Assembly: GCA_964494505.1 (NCBI GenBank)
Contig: CAZBRO010000001.1
Span: forward strand, 310,001 to 374,000
From: CAIYRG01 sp964494505
GTDB lineage: Bacteria; Pseudomonadota; Alphaproteobacteria; Micropepsales; Micropepsaceae
Length of the DNA stretch: 64,000 nucleotides
Direction: 5' to 3'
The position numbers and the translations under genes are program-made. Of this stretch, positions 34,018-43,443 are shown piece after piece. How positions within the stretch are numbered: the stretch's first letter is position 1; every line of letters begins with the position of its first letter. The notes under the pieces are model-generated. The model searched no databases. It was not told the origin of the DNA and worked only from the letters and a program-made list of their open reading frames with translations.

Positions 34018-35188
34018 GCCTGCCGCCGCGCGCCCGCTCACCATCATGCTGGTGGTGGGCGAGCCGTCGGGCGACCAACTGGGCGCGCAGCTGATGGCGG
34101 GGCTGAAGCAGCTCGCAGGCGACCGCGTCCGCATCGTGGGCGTCGGCGGCCCGGCGATGACGGCGGAGGGCCTCGACAGCCTGTTCCCGCTCGATGCGAC
34201 TTCCGTGATGGGCTTGCGCGAAGTCGTGCCCCGCATTCCGGCGATTCTCGCCCGCGTCCGTGAAGCGTCCGATTTTGCGCTGAAGACGCGGCCCGACCTG
34301 GTCGTCGTCATCGACAGCCCGGATTTCACCCATCGCATCGCACAGCGGCTGAAACGCATCGACCCCACCATCCGCACCGCCAATTATGCGCCGCCGCAGG
34401 TGTGGGCCTCGCGTTCCTATCGCGCCCGCAAGATGGCGCGCTACATGGACGCGGTGCTGACGCTTTTTCCCTTCGAGGCGACATTCTTCGAGCGCTACGG
34501 CATTCGCGCCTATTCGGTAGGGTATCCGGTGATCGAGCGGGCAAAATTGATTGCAGGAGGCGGCGAGTTCCGGACACGTCGCGGGATCGCGCCCGATGCG
34601 CCCTTGCTTGCGGTGCTCCCCGGAAGCCGCCGCAACGAAATCCGCTTCATCCTGCCGCCGTTCAAGGGCGCGGTGGACATCCTCGCGCGCGAGATTCCCG
34701 GACTGGTTTCGGTTCTTCCGACGGTCGGCCACGTTGCGCAACTGGTGCGCGACGCCGCGCGCGATTGGCCGACGCCGGTACATGTGGTCGAGACCAATGA
34801 GGAGAAATTCGCCGCCTTCGATGCCGCCGATGCCGCACTTGCCGCATCCGGCACGGTGACATCGGAACTCGCGCTAAGCCGGACGCCGATGGTGGTAGGC
34901 TACAAACTCGGCTGGCTCACGGTGGCCCTGGCGCGGCCGTTCATCAATGTCCGCTATGCCACGCTGATCAATATCGTACTCGGACGCGAGGCGGTGCCCG
35001 AGTTCATTCAGGAAGCCTGCACGCCCGAAGCGATCGCCCGCGCGCTGAAGCCGCTGCTGACGGACGAAGCGACGCGCGCCAAGCAATTGCGAGATCTCGA
35101 CGAAGCCGTGCGGATCTTCGGCGTGGGCCAGGAGGCGCCATCGTTGCGCGCGGCGCGCGCTGTGCTCGAATTGGCGAATGGCGGGTAG
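34001..35188 (+). CDS. lpxB: Lipid-A-disaccharide synthase
   Basis: 395-residue GT19 glycosyltransferase joining lipid X to UDP-diacylglucosamine. The family motifs MLVVGEPSGDQLGAQL, SPDFTHRIAQR, YYAPPQ-like NYAPPQVWASR, and LPGSRRNEI are present. The exact start is unclear: ATG 33983, ATG 34001 and a TTG at 34010 are all possible, and GGAGG at 33994-33999 would best serve the TTG. It ends the forward lipid A run; the next gene converges on it. Confidence 0.94.
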   Translation: MGKLGEPAAARPLTIMLVVGEPSGDQLGAQLMAGLKQLAGDRVRIVGVGGPAMTAEGLDSLFPLDATSVMGLREVVPRIPAILARVREASDFALKTRPDLVVVIDSPDFTHRIAQRLKRIDPTIRTANYAPPQVWASRSYRARKMARYMDAVLTLFPFEATFFERYGIRAYSVGYPVIERAKLIAGGGEFRTRRGIAPDAPLLAVLPGSRRNEIRFILPPFKGAVDILAREIPGLVSVLPTVGHVAQLVRDAARDWPTPVHVVETNEEKFAAFDAADAALAASGTVTSELALSRTPMVVGYKLGWLTVALARPFINVRYATLINIVLGREAVPEFIQEACTPEAIARALKPLLTDEATRAKQLRDLDEAVRIFGVGQEAPSLRAARAVLELANGG

Positions 35189-35195
35189 CGCCGGT

Positions 35196-36515
35196 TCAAT
35201 CCAGCAAATCGATGGAGAGCTGCTTGCGGTCGTGACGCACAGCGAGCTTGAGTATTTGCCCCTGCCTGACCGGAACCAGCCGCGGAAAGCGATATAGAAT
35301 CTGTTCCCAATGGCTGCCGATCTCGGTATCCCGCGACGGGCGGTTTTCGTAGCGGGTCGTGGTATCGAGTTCGAGCCTGATCCATTGCGCGACGCCCGCG
35401 CAGAGCCCCTCGCGCGTCGCCATGATGCTGATCGGACGGCTTCCCATCGGAAAAAGATTGGCCTTCAATTCGAAACGCAAAAGCTCGACATCATGCGACA
35501 GAATTGTGTGTGGAATGCTGTCGAGCGCCACGGGCAGATTCGCCGGCGCGAAATCGTTGAACAGAGAAAGGTCGAAGCCGTTTGCCGGGCCTGCGAACAG
35601 CATGCGTTCGATCGCGGGTCCGCCGACCAGGAAACCCATGGCGGATGCCGCGGCCGGAATGACCGTGGCGTCCTGCGTCAAAAGATGCTGGTGCGCGTGC
35701 TCGACGGTCGGCAGGATACCTTCATGGAGCAGTCCGCTGGAGAACACTTCCGTCACCAGCACCTGCGCGCGTTCGGCAAGCCCCAAACCAACGCCAAGAC
35801 CGGTCGAGTGCCTGTTGATCACCGTGATCCGATCGCCGAACCCGTTCGCCGCGACGATATCGCGGGCGCGCTGTGCGATCAGATCGACGGCTTCGCAGGT
35901 GACGACACTCGATGCCCCGGCGCGCGCGGCCATCATCGCGAGGAGGCCGGCGCCGGTGCCGATGTCGAGCACGCGGCGGCCCTTGACCGCGCGATTGATA
36001 GCGGCCTCATAGGCGTCGTTGCGCGGCTTGTCGCCCATCATGGCGAAATGCCAGCCTGGCACCACGTCGCGATAGAAGGTCCTCAAGTTTGTCCTTGCTT
36101 CCGCGAGATCGGGATTGAGCGCGACCGCCCGGCGCAGCGTGTCGATCGCCTCCCTGGTTTCGCCGCGCGCGCGTTGAATGACCGCGATGTTGTTGTAGGC
36201 GGCCGCATGTCCGGATTGGCCGTCCACGGCTCGCTTGAATGCGGCCAGTGCGCCTTCGTGGTCGCCGAGCGCGTTCAGTACCGCGCCGTAATTGTTCTGG
36301 ATCTCCGGCGTTGCGTCGGGGCAGGAACTGGCAAAGGCGAGAAGCTCGCGCGCGGCCGACGTCTTTCCCTGCTTGAAGTAGATCACGCCGAGGAGATGGT
36401 TCGCTCCGGTATCGTCGGGCAATTGTCCCAGCACGACGCGGCACAATTCGGCGGCCGGCTCAAGCCGCCCGGCCCTGTAGTGCTCGACTGCCTGAAGAAT
36501 AGGGTTGAGGTCCAT
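35196..36515 (-). CDS. TPR protein fused to a PRMT-like arginine methyltransferase
   Basis: 439-residue two-part protein. Residues 1-145 contain about three to four TPR repeats (for example NNYGAVLNALGDHEGALAAF and YNNIAVIQRARGETREAI). The rest is an S-adenosylmethionine methyltransferase of the PRMT family: motif I LDIGTGAG at 183-190, acidic post-I residue E208, a double-E loop VTEVFSSGLLHEGILP with E256 and E265, the region VEHAHQHLL after it, and a THW-loop equivalent SHWEQ at 401-405. The layout resembles eukaryotic PRMT9/PRMT7. AGGGG lies six bases before the ATG. Substrates are unknown. It stands alone between lpxB and the hydrolase pair. Confidence 0.82.
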   Translation of the reverse strand: MDLNPILQAVEHYRAGRLEPAAELCRVVLGQLPDDTGANHLLGVIYFKQGKTSAARELLAFASSCPDATPEIQNNYGAVLNALGDHEGALAAFKRAVDGQSGHAAAYNNIAVIQRARGETREAIDTLRRAVALNPDLAEARTNLRTFYRDVVPGWHFAMMGDKPRNDAYEAAINRAVKGRRVLDIGTGAGLLAMMAARAGASSVVTCEAVDLIAQRARDIVAANGFGDRITVINRHSTGLGVGLGLAERAQVLVTEVFSSGLLHEGILPTVEHAHQHLLTQDATVIPAAASAMGFLVGGPAIERMLFAGPANGFDLSLFNDFAPANLPVALDSIPHTILSHDVELLRFELKANLFPMGSRPISIMATREGLCAGVAQWIRLELDTTTRYENRPSRDTEIGSHWEQILYRFPRLVPVRQGQILKLAVRHDRKQLSIDLLD

Positions 36516-36569
36516 CGCGTCCCCTTAGGTTCGCGAGGCTCGTAGCACAGACCTGCGTATGCGAGGAAC

Positions 36570-37331
36570 CTACTTTACCTGCAATTCCTTCTTGAGGAAG
36601 ACGACGGCACGGTTAAGCGCATCGGTTGCGTTCTCGTCGTCCCAGCGTGCGCCGAAGCCGTGGCTTTCGCCCGGATAGATCACGAGATCGACGCGCGCGC
36701 CCAATTCCTTGGCTTCGGCGGCGAGTTCCCTGCCGGCATCGACCGGAATGACCTGGTCGGCATCGCCATGGAGCACCAGCAGCGGCGGATAGCGCTTGGC
36801 CTTCACGCCCAACGGCCAGGGATCGGTGCCGTAATAGATCACGGCCGCATTGATCTTGGGATCGAGTGTGGAGGCCCCGGTCGCCAGAATACCGCCATTG
36901 GAAAACCCGACAATGCCGACCTTGCCGTTGGAGTCCTTCTGCGCCACCAGATAATCGGCCAGATCGTCGACCAGCTTCGCCCATGCGGCATAGCGCTGCT
37001 CGAAGACATCGACGCCGTTCGACATCATCTTGTCGTCGGTATCGCTGTAGTAATAGACGAGATAGGCGTCGATGCCCTGAGCCGCCAGCGACGCCGCGTA
37101 GCGGTTGTTGTTGGCGATCTGCCGGTCGAAACCTCCCGCACCATGGAGCAACAGCGCCGACGGCCTCGGAGCGTCGCCCGGCGCTCGGAAATAGGTGACA
37201 TGCACCTGCCGCTCCTTGGCGGGAAGCAGGATCTTCTGGCCCTGGATGTCCGTGGCGGGTGCCGCGGACACGCCTCCGGAAAGGATCAGGAGCGCCAGCG
37301 GCGCCAGCAGATTTCGAACAATCCGGTTCAT
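36570..37331 (-). CDS. Secreted dienelactone hydrolase family protein, copy 1
   Basis: 253-residue alpha/beta hydrolase with a signal peptide (about 1-23). The nucleophile serine is in GFSNGG (around residue 144), the acid is in LHGDADQVIP, and the catalytic histidine in ESHGFG near 225. This is a dienelactone-hydrolase-like fold, but the nucleophile is Ser rather than the Cys of classical DLH, and the substrate is unknown. It lies five bases downstream of a paralogue with the same layout (next entry), so the two are an operon and a tandem duplication. Confidence 0.82.
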   Translation of the reverse strand: MNRIVRNLLAPLALLILSGGVSAAPATDIQGQKILLPAKERQVHVTYFRAPGDAPRPSALLLHGAGGFDRQIANNNRYAASLAAQGIDAYLVYYYSDTDDKMMSNGVDVFEQRYAAWAKLVDDLADYLVAQKDSNGKVGIVGFSNGGILATGASTLDPKINAAVIYYGTDPWPLGVKAKRYPPLLVLHGDADQVIPVDAGRELAAEAKELGARVDLVIYPGESHGFGARWDDENATDALNRAVVFLKKELQVK

Positions 37332-37335
37332 GACC

Positions 37336-38109
37336 TCACTCCCCCTTGAGCGTCTTGTTCAAAAACACAAGCGTGCGCTGGAACGCATCGTCGGCCGCCG
37401 GCGTGCCGAGGTCCTGGCCGAAACCGTGATTGATTCCGGGATAGGAATGGAATTCGACATCGGCATGCACCGCCTTGGCGGCTTCAAACAATTTGCGGCC
37501 GCGCTCGATGGGCTCGCGGGTGTCCGCTTCGCCATGGAAGATCATCATCGGCGGGAAGCGCTTTGCCTCGAAGCCCGGTACGCGCGAGACGCCGCCATAA
37601 TAAACCACTGCCGCGTCGATGTTGGGATCGAGCGGCGTTGCATGCGCCGACAGATTGCCGCCGTTCGAGAAGCCGACAAGCGCGACCTTGCCATTCGAGC
37701 CCGGCATCTTCTTCACGTCCGCCGTCAGCTCGCTCACTTCTTTCGCCCAGGCGGGGAACCGGCGGATGCTGACGCCCTGCGGCTTCTCCTTGCGGTCGAT
37801 GATGTCCTGGTCGCTGTAGTACGAGACCATGTAGGCGTCGAAGCCGTGGTTCGCCAGTTCGCTCGCATAATGTTGGAAATTCTCCGTGCGGCCCTCGGCC
37901 CCGCCCCAGCCCTGGCCGCCATGCAGCATCAGCACGGTCGGATGCTTGCCGTTGCCCGGTGCCTTGTAGAACTCCACCTTCACCGGGTGTTCGCTCGCTG
38001 GCAGCGTCATCTCTTTGCCCGCGATATCGGCCGCACTTGCCGCCGGCGCTACCCAAGTCGATGCCACGAGCGCCAGCGGCGCCAACAGACTGAATTTCAG
38101 ATGCTTCAT
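37336..38109 (-). CDS. Secreted dienelactone hydrolase family protein, copy 2
   Basis: 257-residue paralogue of the preceding gene, with a signal peptide (about 1-27, ending ASAA). Nucleophile GFSNGGN around 150, acid in FHGEADTREP and histidine in INHGFG. Both copies share LHGG/LHGA oxyanion motifs, a YYSD segment and a YYG motif after the nucleophile. The start at 38109 is chosen because it sets the signal peptide at the N-terminus; a longer reading upstream has no support. Confidence 0.82.
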   Translation of the reverse strand: MKHLKFSLLAPLALVASTWVAPAASAADIAGKEMTLPASEHPVKVEFYKAPGNGKHPTVLMLHGGQGWGGAEGRTENFQHYASELANHGFDAYMVSYYSDQDIIDRKEKPQGVSIRRFPAWAKEVSELTADVKKMPGSNGKVALVGFSNGGNLSAHATPLDPNIDAAVVYYGGVSRVPGFEAKRFPPMMIFHGEADTREPIERGRKLFEAAKAVHADVEFHSYPGINHGFGQDLGTPAADDAFQRTLVFLNKTLKGE

Positions 38110-38123
38110 GGCGAAGTCCACTT

Positions 38124-38330
38124 TCAGTTGGGGTTGAAGGGCAGGGGAGGACGCAAGCCGTATGCGGGATGGTGCGCGTAGCGGCTGAAACCCAAGGTCA
38201 CCAGCATCAAGGTGAAAGCGCCCATGACGGCAGACGCCACCACACGCCGCCACGCCGGGCGGCGGCGGCGTATGTCGGCATCGGCATCCGCCGGGGAGAA
38301 GCGAAAGCGTTCTGTCTCTCCCGGGTGCAT
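38124..38330 (-). CDS. Possible small membrane protein after gltA
   Basis: 68-residue reading frame starting 12 bases after the gltA stop and ending 14 bases before the hydrolase start. An Arg-rich N-terminal half (RFRFSPADADADIRRRRPAWRR) precedes one hydrophobic helix (about 31-48). The positive-inside charge pattern looks like a genuine single-pass protein, but there is no strong Shine-Dalgarno and I recognise no family. Confidence 0.45.
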   Translation of the reverse strand: MHPGETERFRFSPADADADIRRRRPAWRRVVASAVMGAFTLMLVTLGFSRYAHHPAYGLRPPLPFNPN

Positions 38331-38342
38331 GGCGTTCGTCCG

Positions 38343-39659
38343 CTACTTGCGCTTCTCGGCCGGAATATAATCCCTGCGATGGGGGCCCGTATAGATTTGC
38401 CGTGGCCGCCCGATCTTCTGCTGCGGGTCCTCGATCATCTCCTGCCATTGCGCGACCCAGCCGACGGTACGGGCAAGGGCGAACAGAGCCGTGAACATGT
38501 CGGTCGGGAATCCCAACGCCTTCAAGGTGATGCCCGAGTAGAAGTCGATGTTGGGATAGAGCTTCTTCTCGATGAAATAATCGTCCTGAAGGGCGATCCG
38601 TTCGAGTTCCAGCGCCGTCTTCAGAAGCGGATCGTCGTGCTTGCCGAGTTCGTCCAGCACCGCATAGGTCTGGTCGCGCATGACTTTCGCCCGCGGATCG
38701 TAATTCTTGTAGACCCGATGCCCAAAGCCCATGAGGCGGAAGGGATCGTTCTTGTCCTTCGCCTTCTTCACGTATTCGGGCACGCGGCTGACGTCACCGA
38801 TCTCCTGAAGCATCTTCAGCGCCGCCTCGTTGGCGCCGCCATGGGCCGGGCCCCAGAGACAGGCGATGCCCGCCGCGATGCAGGCGAAGGGGTTGGCCCC
38901 CGACGAACCGGCAAGCCGCACCGTGGAGGTCGACGCGTTCTGTTCGTGATCGGCATGCAGGATGAAGATGGTGTCCAGCGCTTTGGACAGCACGGGATTG
39001 ACCTTGTACTCCTCGCACGGCACCGCGAAGCACATGCGCATGAAGTTCTCCGTGTAACCCAGATGGTTGAGCGGGTACACGAAAGGCTGGCCCAGCGAAT
39101 ATTTGTAGGCCATCGAGGCGATGGTCGGCATTTTCGCGATCAGGCGGTGACTCGCGATTTCGCGCTGCTGTTTGTCGGTGATGTCCGTGGAGTCGTGATA
39201 AAAGGCCGACAGCGCGCCCACCACGCCCACCATGACCGCCATCGGATGTGCGTCGCGGCGGAATCCCCGGAACAGGAAGCTGATCTGCTCGTGCACCATC
39301 GTGTGATAGGTGATGGTGCGCTCGAAAGTCTTCATCTGCTCCGGTGTCGGCAGCTCGCCGTAGAGCAGCAGATAACAGACTTCGAGAAAGTGCGATTGCT
39401 TTGCCAGCTGATCGATGGGATAGCCGCGGTAAAGCAGAATGCCCTTGTCGCCGTCGATGTAAGTGATGTCGCTTTCGCAGGACGCGGTCGAGGTGAAGCC
39501 GGGGTCGTAGGTAAATACGTCCGCGTCGCCATAAAGTTTGCGGATATCGACGACATCGGGGCCCTCTGTCGCCTTGAGGACCGGAAGTTCGACCCGCTTA
39601 TTCCCGTAGGTGAGCGTTGCCGTTCCGTTTGGGATGGCTCCGCTCGCTTTGTTGTTCAT
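38343..39659 (-). CDS. gltA: Citrate synthase
   Basis: 438-residue type II (hexameric, Gram-negative) citrate synthase of the TCA cycle. Catalytic histidines lie in LHADHEQNASTSTVRLAGSS and WGPAHGGANEA, and MGFGHRVYKNYDPRA gives the third active-site part. The N-terminal extension with CESDITYIDGDKGILLYRGYPI is characteristic. The ATG at 39659 has GGAG seven bases upstream. It lies downstream of gltX on the same strand. Confidence 0.97.
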   Translation of the reverse strand: MNNKASGAIPNGTATLTYGNKRVELPVLKATEGPDVVDIRKLYGDADVFTYDPGFTSTASCESDITYIDGDKGILLYRGYPIDQLAKQSHFLEVCYLLLYGELPTPEQMKTFERTITYHTMVHEQISFLFRGFRRDAHPMAVMVGVVGALSAFYHDSTDITDKQQREIASHRLIAKMPTIASMAYKYSLGQPFVYPLNHLGYTENFMRMCFAVPCEEYKVNPVLSKALDTIFILHADHEQNASTSTVRLAGSSGANPFACIAAGIACLWGPAHGGANEAALKMLQEIGDVSRVPEYVKKAKDKNDPFRLMGFGHRVYKNYDPRAKVMRDQTYAVLDELGKHDDPLLKTALELERIALQDDYFIEKKLYPNIDFYSGITLKALGFPTDMFTALFALARTVGWVAQWQEMIEDPQQKIGRPRQIYTGPHRRDYIPAEKRK

Positions 39660-39765
39660 CTCAGAACTCCGTGGGTTATGGGGCGGCCCTCCCAAAGGTC
39701 CGTTCTGGTTATGGCTTTAGCCTGTTAACGGTGCGTGCGGGGAACGAGCCCCGAACCTCAAAGTC

Positions 39766-41178
39766 TTAATCGCCTTGGGCGCGAATGCGAGTCAAGGCTT
39801 CTTCGCGGCCTAAGACCGCCATCACGTCGAAGATCGGGGGCGAGGCCGTCCGCCCGGTCATGGCCGCGCGCAGGGGCTGGGCAATGTCGCTGAGCTTCAT
39901 GCCCTCGCTTTCGGCGAATTCGCGGGTGCGGGCTTCGAGCGATGCGGTGTCCCAGGGCGTCCCGTCGAGGGCCGACGCCAGCTTCAGGAGCAGCGCGCGT
40001 GCGGCCGGATTCATGGAGGCGGCGGCCGCTTTATCCAAGGCGGGAGCGCCCTTGACGAAAAGGAATTCCGCCTTCTCCAGCAACTCGACGAACGTCTTGG
40101 CGCGGGGCTTCAGCATCGGCATCGCCTGGGTGAGACGCGCGCGGGTCGCGAAATCGGGATTGTGACCGGGTTTCAGGCGCGCCGCGAAAGCGAGCGCTTC
40201 GTCGGCGAGTGCACCATCATACATGTCACGCATGTAATGTGCGTTGAGGCTGTCGAGCTTTTTGAGGTCGAAGCGGGCGGCAGACCGTCCGATGCCTTCG
40301 AGAGTGAACCACTCGATCGCCTGTTCGGTCGGGATGATCTCGTCATCGCCGTGGCTCCAGCCCAGTCGCAGCAGATAATTGCGCATCGCCTCGGGCAGAT
40401 AACCCATGTCACGATAGGCCTCGACCGCGAGCGCGCCATGGCGCTTTGAGAGCTTGGCGCCATCGGCCCCGTGGATCAGCGGTACATGGCCGTAAACCGG
40501 CACCGGCCAGCCCATGGCTTCGATGATCTGCAATTGGCGCGCGGCATTGTTGAGATGGTCGGCGCCGCGGATCACGTGCGTGACCCCCATGTCGAAATCG
40601 TCCACCACGACCGCGAGCATGTAAGTGGGCGTGCCGTCGCTGCGTAACAGCACCATGTCGTCGAGCTGATCGTTCGACCAGCGGACCGTGCCCTGCACAA
40701 CGTCGTGGACAATGGTCTCGCCCGTATCGCGCGCCTTCAGCCGCACGACATAGGGCATGTTGTGCTGTCCCGGTCCGGGCTCGCGGTCGCGCCAGCGCCC
40801 GTCATAGCGGACCGATTGGCCGCTGGCCTTCTGCTCGGCCCGCATCTGATCGAGCTCCTGGGACGTCGCATAACAGCGATAGGCGCGGCCCATCGCCAGC
40901 AATTGTCCAGCAACTTCGCGGTGGCGCGCGGCGCGGGCGAACTGAAAGGTCGGCTCGCCGTCCCAGCCCAGTCCCATCCAGGTCAGTCCGTTGAAGATGG
41001 CAGCCACCGCTTCCGGCGTTGAGCGTTCGCGGTCGGTGTCTTCGATGCGCAGGAGGAATGTGCCGCCGGTGTGGCGCGCATAGAGCCAATTGAACAGGGC
41101 CGTGCGCGCGCCGCCGATATGCAGATAGCCGGTTGGCGAGGGTGCAAAGCGCAGGACGGGCGCGGGATTTTGGGACAT
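39766..41178 (-). CDS. gltX: Glutamate--tRNA ligase
   Basis: 470-residue class I synthetase charging tRNA-Glu. The HIGH-type motif is in RFAPSPTGYLHIGGAR at the N-terminus and the KMSKS equivalent is KLSKRHGA near residue 243. The C-terminal anticodon-binding helices are complete and end as usual. Bacteria of this group often use GltX also for tRNA-Gln with GatCAB. It is divergent from comEC. Confidence 0.96.
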   Translation of the reverse strand: MSQNPAPVLRFAPSPTGYLHIGGARTALFNWLYARHTGGTFLLRIEDTDRERSTPEAVAAIFNGLTWMGLGWDGEPTFQFARAARHREVAGQLLAMGRAYRCYATSQELDQMRAEQKASGQSVRYDGRWRDREPGPGQHNMPYVVRLKARDTGETIVHDVVQGTVRWSNDQLDDMVLLRSDGTPTYMLAVVVDDFDMGVTHVIRGADHLNNAARQLQIIEAMGWPVPVYGHVPLIHGADGAKLSKRHGALAVEAYRDMGYLPEAMRNYLLRLGWSHGDDEIIPTEQAIEWFTLEGIGRSAARFDLKKLDSLNAHYMRDMYDGALADEALAFAARLKPGHNPDFATRARLTQAMPMLKPRAKTFVELLEKAEFLFVKGAPALDKAAAASMNPAARALLLKLASALDGTPWDTASLEARTREFAESEGMKLSDIAQPLRAAMTGRTASPPIFDVMAVLGREEALTRIRAQGD

Positions 41179-41226
41179 TATGGAGCGGGTCTTTCGAGGT
41201 GCCTGCTTCTAGCAAAGGGGAAGGGT

Positions 41227-43443
41227 GTGCGGATAGGGCTGGGGAGCCGGTTCCGCGCTATTGCTGCGCAGATGTGGCCGCAAGGCTCTGCTGCGACTGT
41301 GCCGGGCATGGCCGGTGCGGCGGCGCTGCCGGTGCAGGCTCCCGCACGCGCGCTTGAGCGGATTGCGCAAGGCGCCGCGCGCTGCCTCGCTGCCGAAGGA
41401 GAGCGCTGGTTTCCCTGGTGTGTGGTCGCCTTCGGAGCCGGTATTGCGATCTATTTCACACTTAAGACAGAGCCGTCGGAGGCAGCCGCCGCCGCAGCCG
41501 GCTTGGCCGCTCTCTTGTGCGGCGCCGCTGGTTCCAGCCGGGGCACGCTGACGCGCTTCCTGTGCTTGCTCATCGCCTGCGGCGGGCTTGGATTTGCGGC
41601 CGCAAAGCTCCGCACCTGGCGCGTCGATGCACCCGCGATCGTCCGCGACATGGGGCCGGTACCGGTCACCGGCCGTATCGAAAGCGTCGACATCCGCGCG
41701 CCGAACCGTGCCCGCATCGTGCTCGACGTTTTCAAGCTCGGCGATGGGAAGACGAAACCGCCGGCATCCGTGCGCCTGACGATGATCGGGGCCAAGGCGG
41801 TGGCAGCGGCTCAGCCCGGTGCAGTCGTGTCGGCTTTCGCGGTTCTACGTCCGCCGCCCGAACCGGCGGTGCCGAACGGCTACGATTTCGCCCGCTGGGC
41901 CTATTTCCACGGTCTCGGCGGGGTGGGCTTCACCTATGGCGCGCCCAAGCCCCTGGAAGCGCCGCCCGCTCCGGGTCTGCTCGCCGGATTGAGCGCACGC
42001 GTCGAAAATTTGCGCCTTCTCATGACCGCGCGCATCACCAAGGCGATCCCCGGGCCGGACGGCAACATCGCGGCCGCGCTCATCACCGGCGAGCGCGGCG
42101 AGATCGACGAAGACGACAACCAAGCCTATCGCGATTCCGGTTTGGCGCATGTGCTCTCTATTTCCGGGGTCCATCTGGCGCTTGCCGGGCTCGGCATCTT
42201 CTGGGCTTTGCGGGCGCTGCTGGCGCTGTGGCCGCGTATCGCCCTGACGCAGCCGATCAAGAAATGGGCGGCGCTGGCGGCATTCCTGAGCGCGAGTTTC
42301 TATCTGGCGATCAGCGGCGGCGGTTCGCCGGCGGTGCGCTCCTATCTGATGCTGTCGATGATGCTGCTGGGCGTGCTTGCCGACCGCCCCGCATTGTCGA
42401 TGCGCGCGGTGGCGCTGGCCGCACTCGCGCTTCTCGCCTGGGAGCCGGAGGACATCGTCGATCCGAGCTTCCAGATGTCGTTCGGCGCCGTGGTTGGACT
42501 GATCGCGCTGGCCGAATGGGCTTCGGAGCGACGGCGCGAGGACGTGGCCGGGCTCTCGCGGCTTTCGCAAGGTTGGCGCAAGGGGCGCCGTTACGTCTTC
42601 GGGATGCTGCTCGCAAGCGTCGTCGCCACACTCGCGACCACGCCGTTCGCGATCTACCATTTCGATCGCGCCGCGGCTTATTCGCTGCTTGCCAATCTCC
42701 TGGCCGAACCTGTGGTCGCGTTCGTGATCATGCCGGCGGCCGCGATTGCGGTGATCCTGATGCCTCTCGGACTGGAGATGGCACCCTTGCAGATCATGGG
42801 CTGGGGCGTGCACACGATGACGGCCATCGCCCATTGGGTCGCCGGTCTTCCGGGCGCTGCGACGCTGGTGCGCGCCTGGCCGGTGGAGGCGCTGTCGGCC
42901 ATCGTCATCGGGGGCTTGTGGATCGCGCTCTGGCGGCAGCGCTGGCGCTGGCTGGGCTTGGCGCCCATCGCGGCTGCGTTCGCAGCGGTCTTCGCAAGCG
43001 CGCCGCCCGATCTATTCATTGCGCGCGACGGCCAGTCGGCGGCCGTGCGCGGGCCCGACGGCGCCTTGACGATCCTGGGGGCGAAGCCTGACGCGTATAC
43101 CGCCTCGCAATGGCTGCTGCGCGACGGCGACCGGCGCGACATCGATGCGGCGCGTGCGGGCGCCCATTGCGACGAACTCGGCTGCGTGACCACGGGGAAG
43201 GCCGGGCGGGTTATCTCGCTCTCCTTGCGCGCAGGTGCATTGTTCGAGGATTGCGCCCGTGCCAGCGTGGAGATCAGCGCCGTACCCATCAGGCGCCCCT
43301 GCAAGGGGCCCGATCTGGTGCTCGACCGTTTCGACGTGATGCGGCAAGGCGCAACGGCGGTCACCTTCGGCGCTAACGGCTTGAGCGTGGACACGGTCGC
43401 CGCCGAGCGGGGCAAGCGCCCCTGGTCGTCACACGCTCAATAG
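41227..43443 (+). CDS. comEC: ComEC/Rec2 family DNA uptake channel protein
   Basis: 738-residue polytopic membrane protein. After two N-terminal helices comes a DUF4131-type OB region (about 125-235), then the competence domain with SGVHLALAGLGIFWALRAL and many helices to about 600. The C-terminal metallo-beta-lactamase domain of Bacillus ComEC is not seen; the tail from about 600 is short, as in many Alphaproteobacteria. The start is chosen as GTG 41227 because AGGGG stands six bases upstream; ATG 41272 is another option. It is divergent from gltX and converges on lexA, with a 7-base overlap of the two 3' ends. Confidence 0.88.
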   Translation: MRIGLGSRFRAIAAQMWPQGSAATVPGMAGAAALPVQAPARALERIAQGAARCLAAEGERWFPWCVVAFGAGIAIYFTLKTEPSEAAAAAAGLAALLCGAAGSSRGTLTRFLCLLIACGGLGFAAAKLRTWRVDAPAIVRDMGPVPVTGRIESVDIRAPNRARIVLDVFKLGDGKTKPPASVRLTMIGAKAVAAAQPGAVVSAFAVLRPPPEPAVPNGYDFARWAYFHGLGGVGFTYGAPKPLEAPPAPGLLAGLSARVENLRLLMTARITKAIPGPDGNIAAALITGERGEIDEDDNQAYRDSGLAHVLSISGVHLALAGLGIFWALRALLALWPRIALTQPIKKWAALAAFLSASFYLAISGGGSPAVRSYLMLSMMLLGVLADRPALSMRAVALAALALLAWEPEDIVDPSFQMSFGAVVGLIALAEWASERRREDVAGLSRLSQGWRKGRRYVFGMLLASVVATLATTPFAIYHFDRAAAYSLLANLLAEPVVAFVIMPAAAIAVILMPLGLEMAPLQIMGWGVHTMTAIAHWVAGLPGAATLVRAWPVEALSAIVIGGLWIALWRQRWRWLGLAPIAAAFAAVFASAPPDLFIARDGQSAAVRGPDGALTILGAKPDAYTASQWLLRDGDRRDIDAARAGAHCDELGCVTTGKAGRVISLSLRAGALFEDCARASVEISAVPIRRPCKGPDLVLDRFDVMRQGATAVTFGANGLSVDTVAAERGKRPWSSHAQ

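Noticed and set aside
39700..39765. Short hairpin CGGGG-aacgag-CCCCG after gltX as a terminator
   Set aside because: Only five base pairs and no T-run on the gltX strand; not enough to call.
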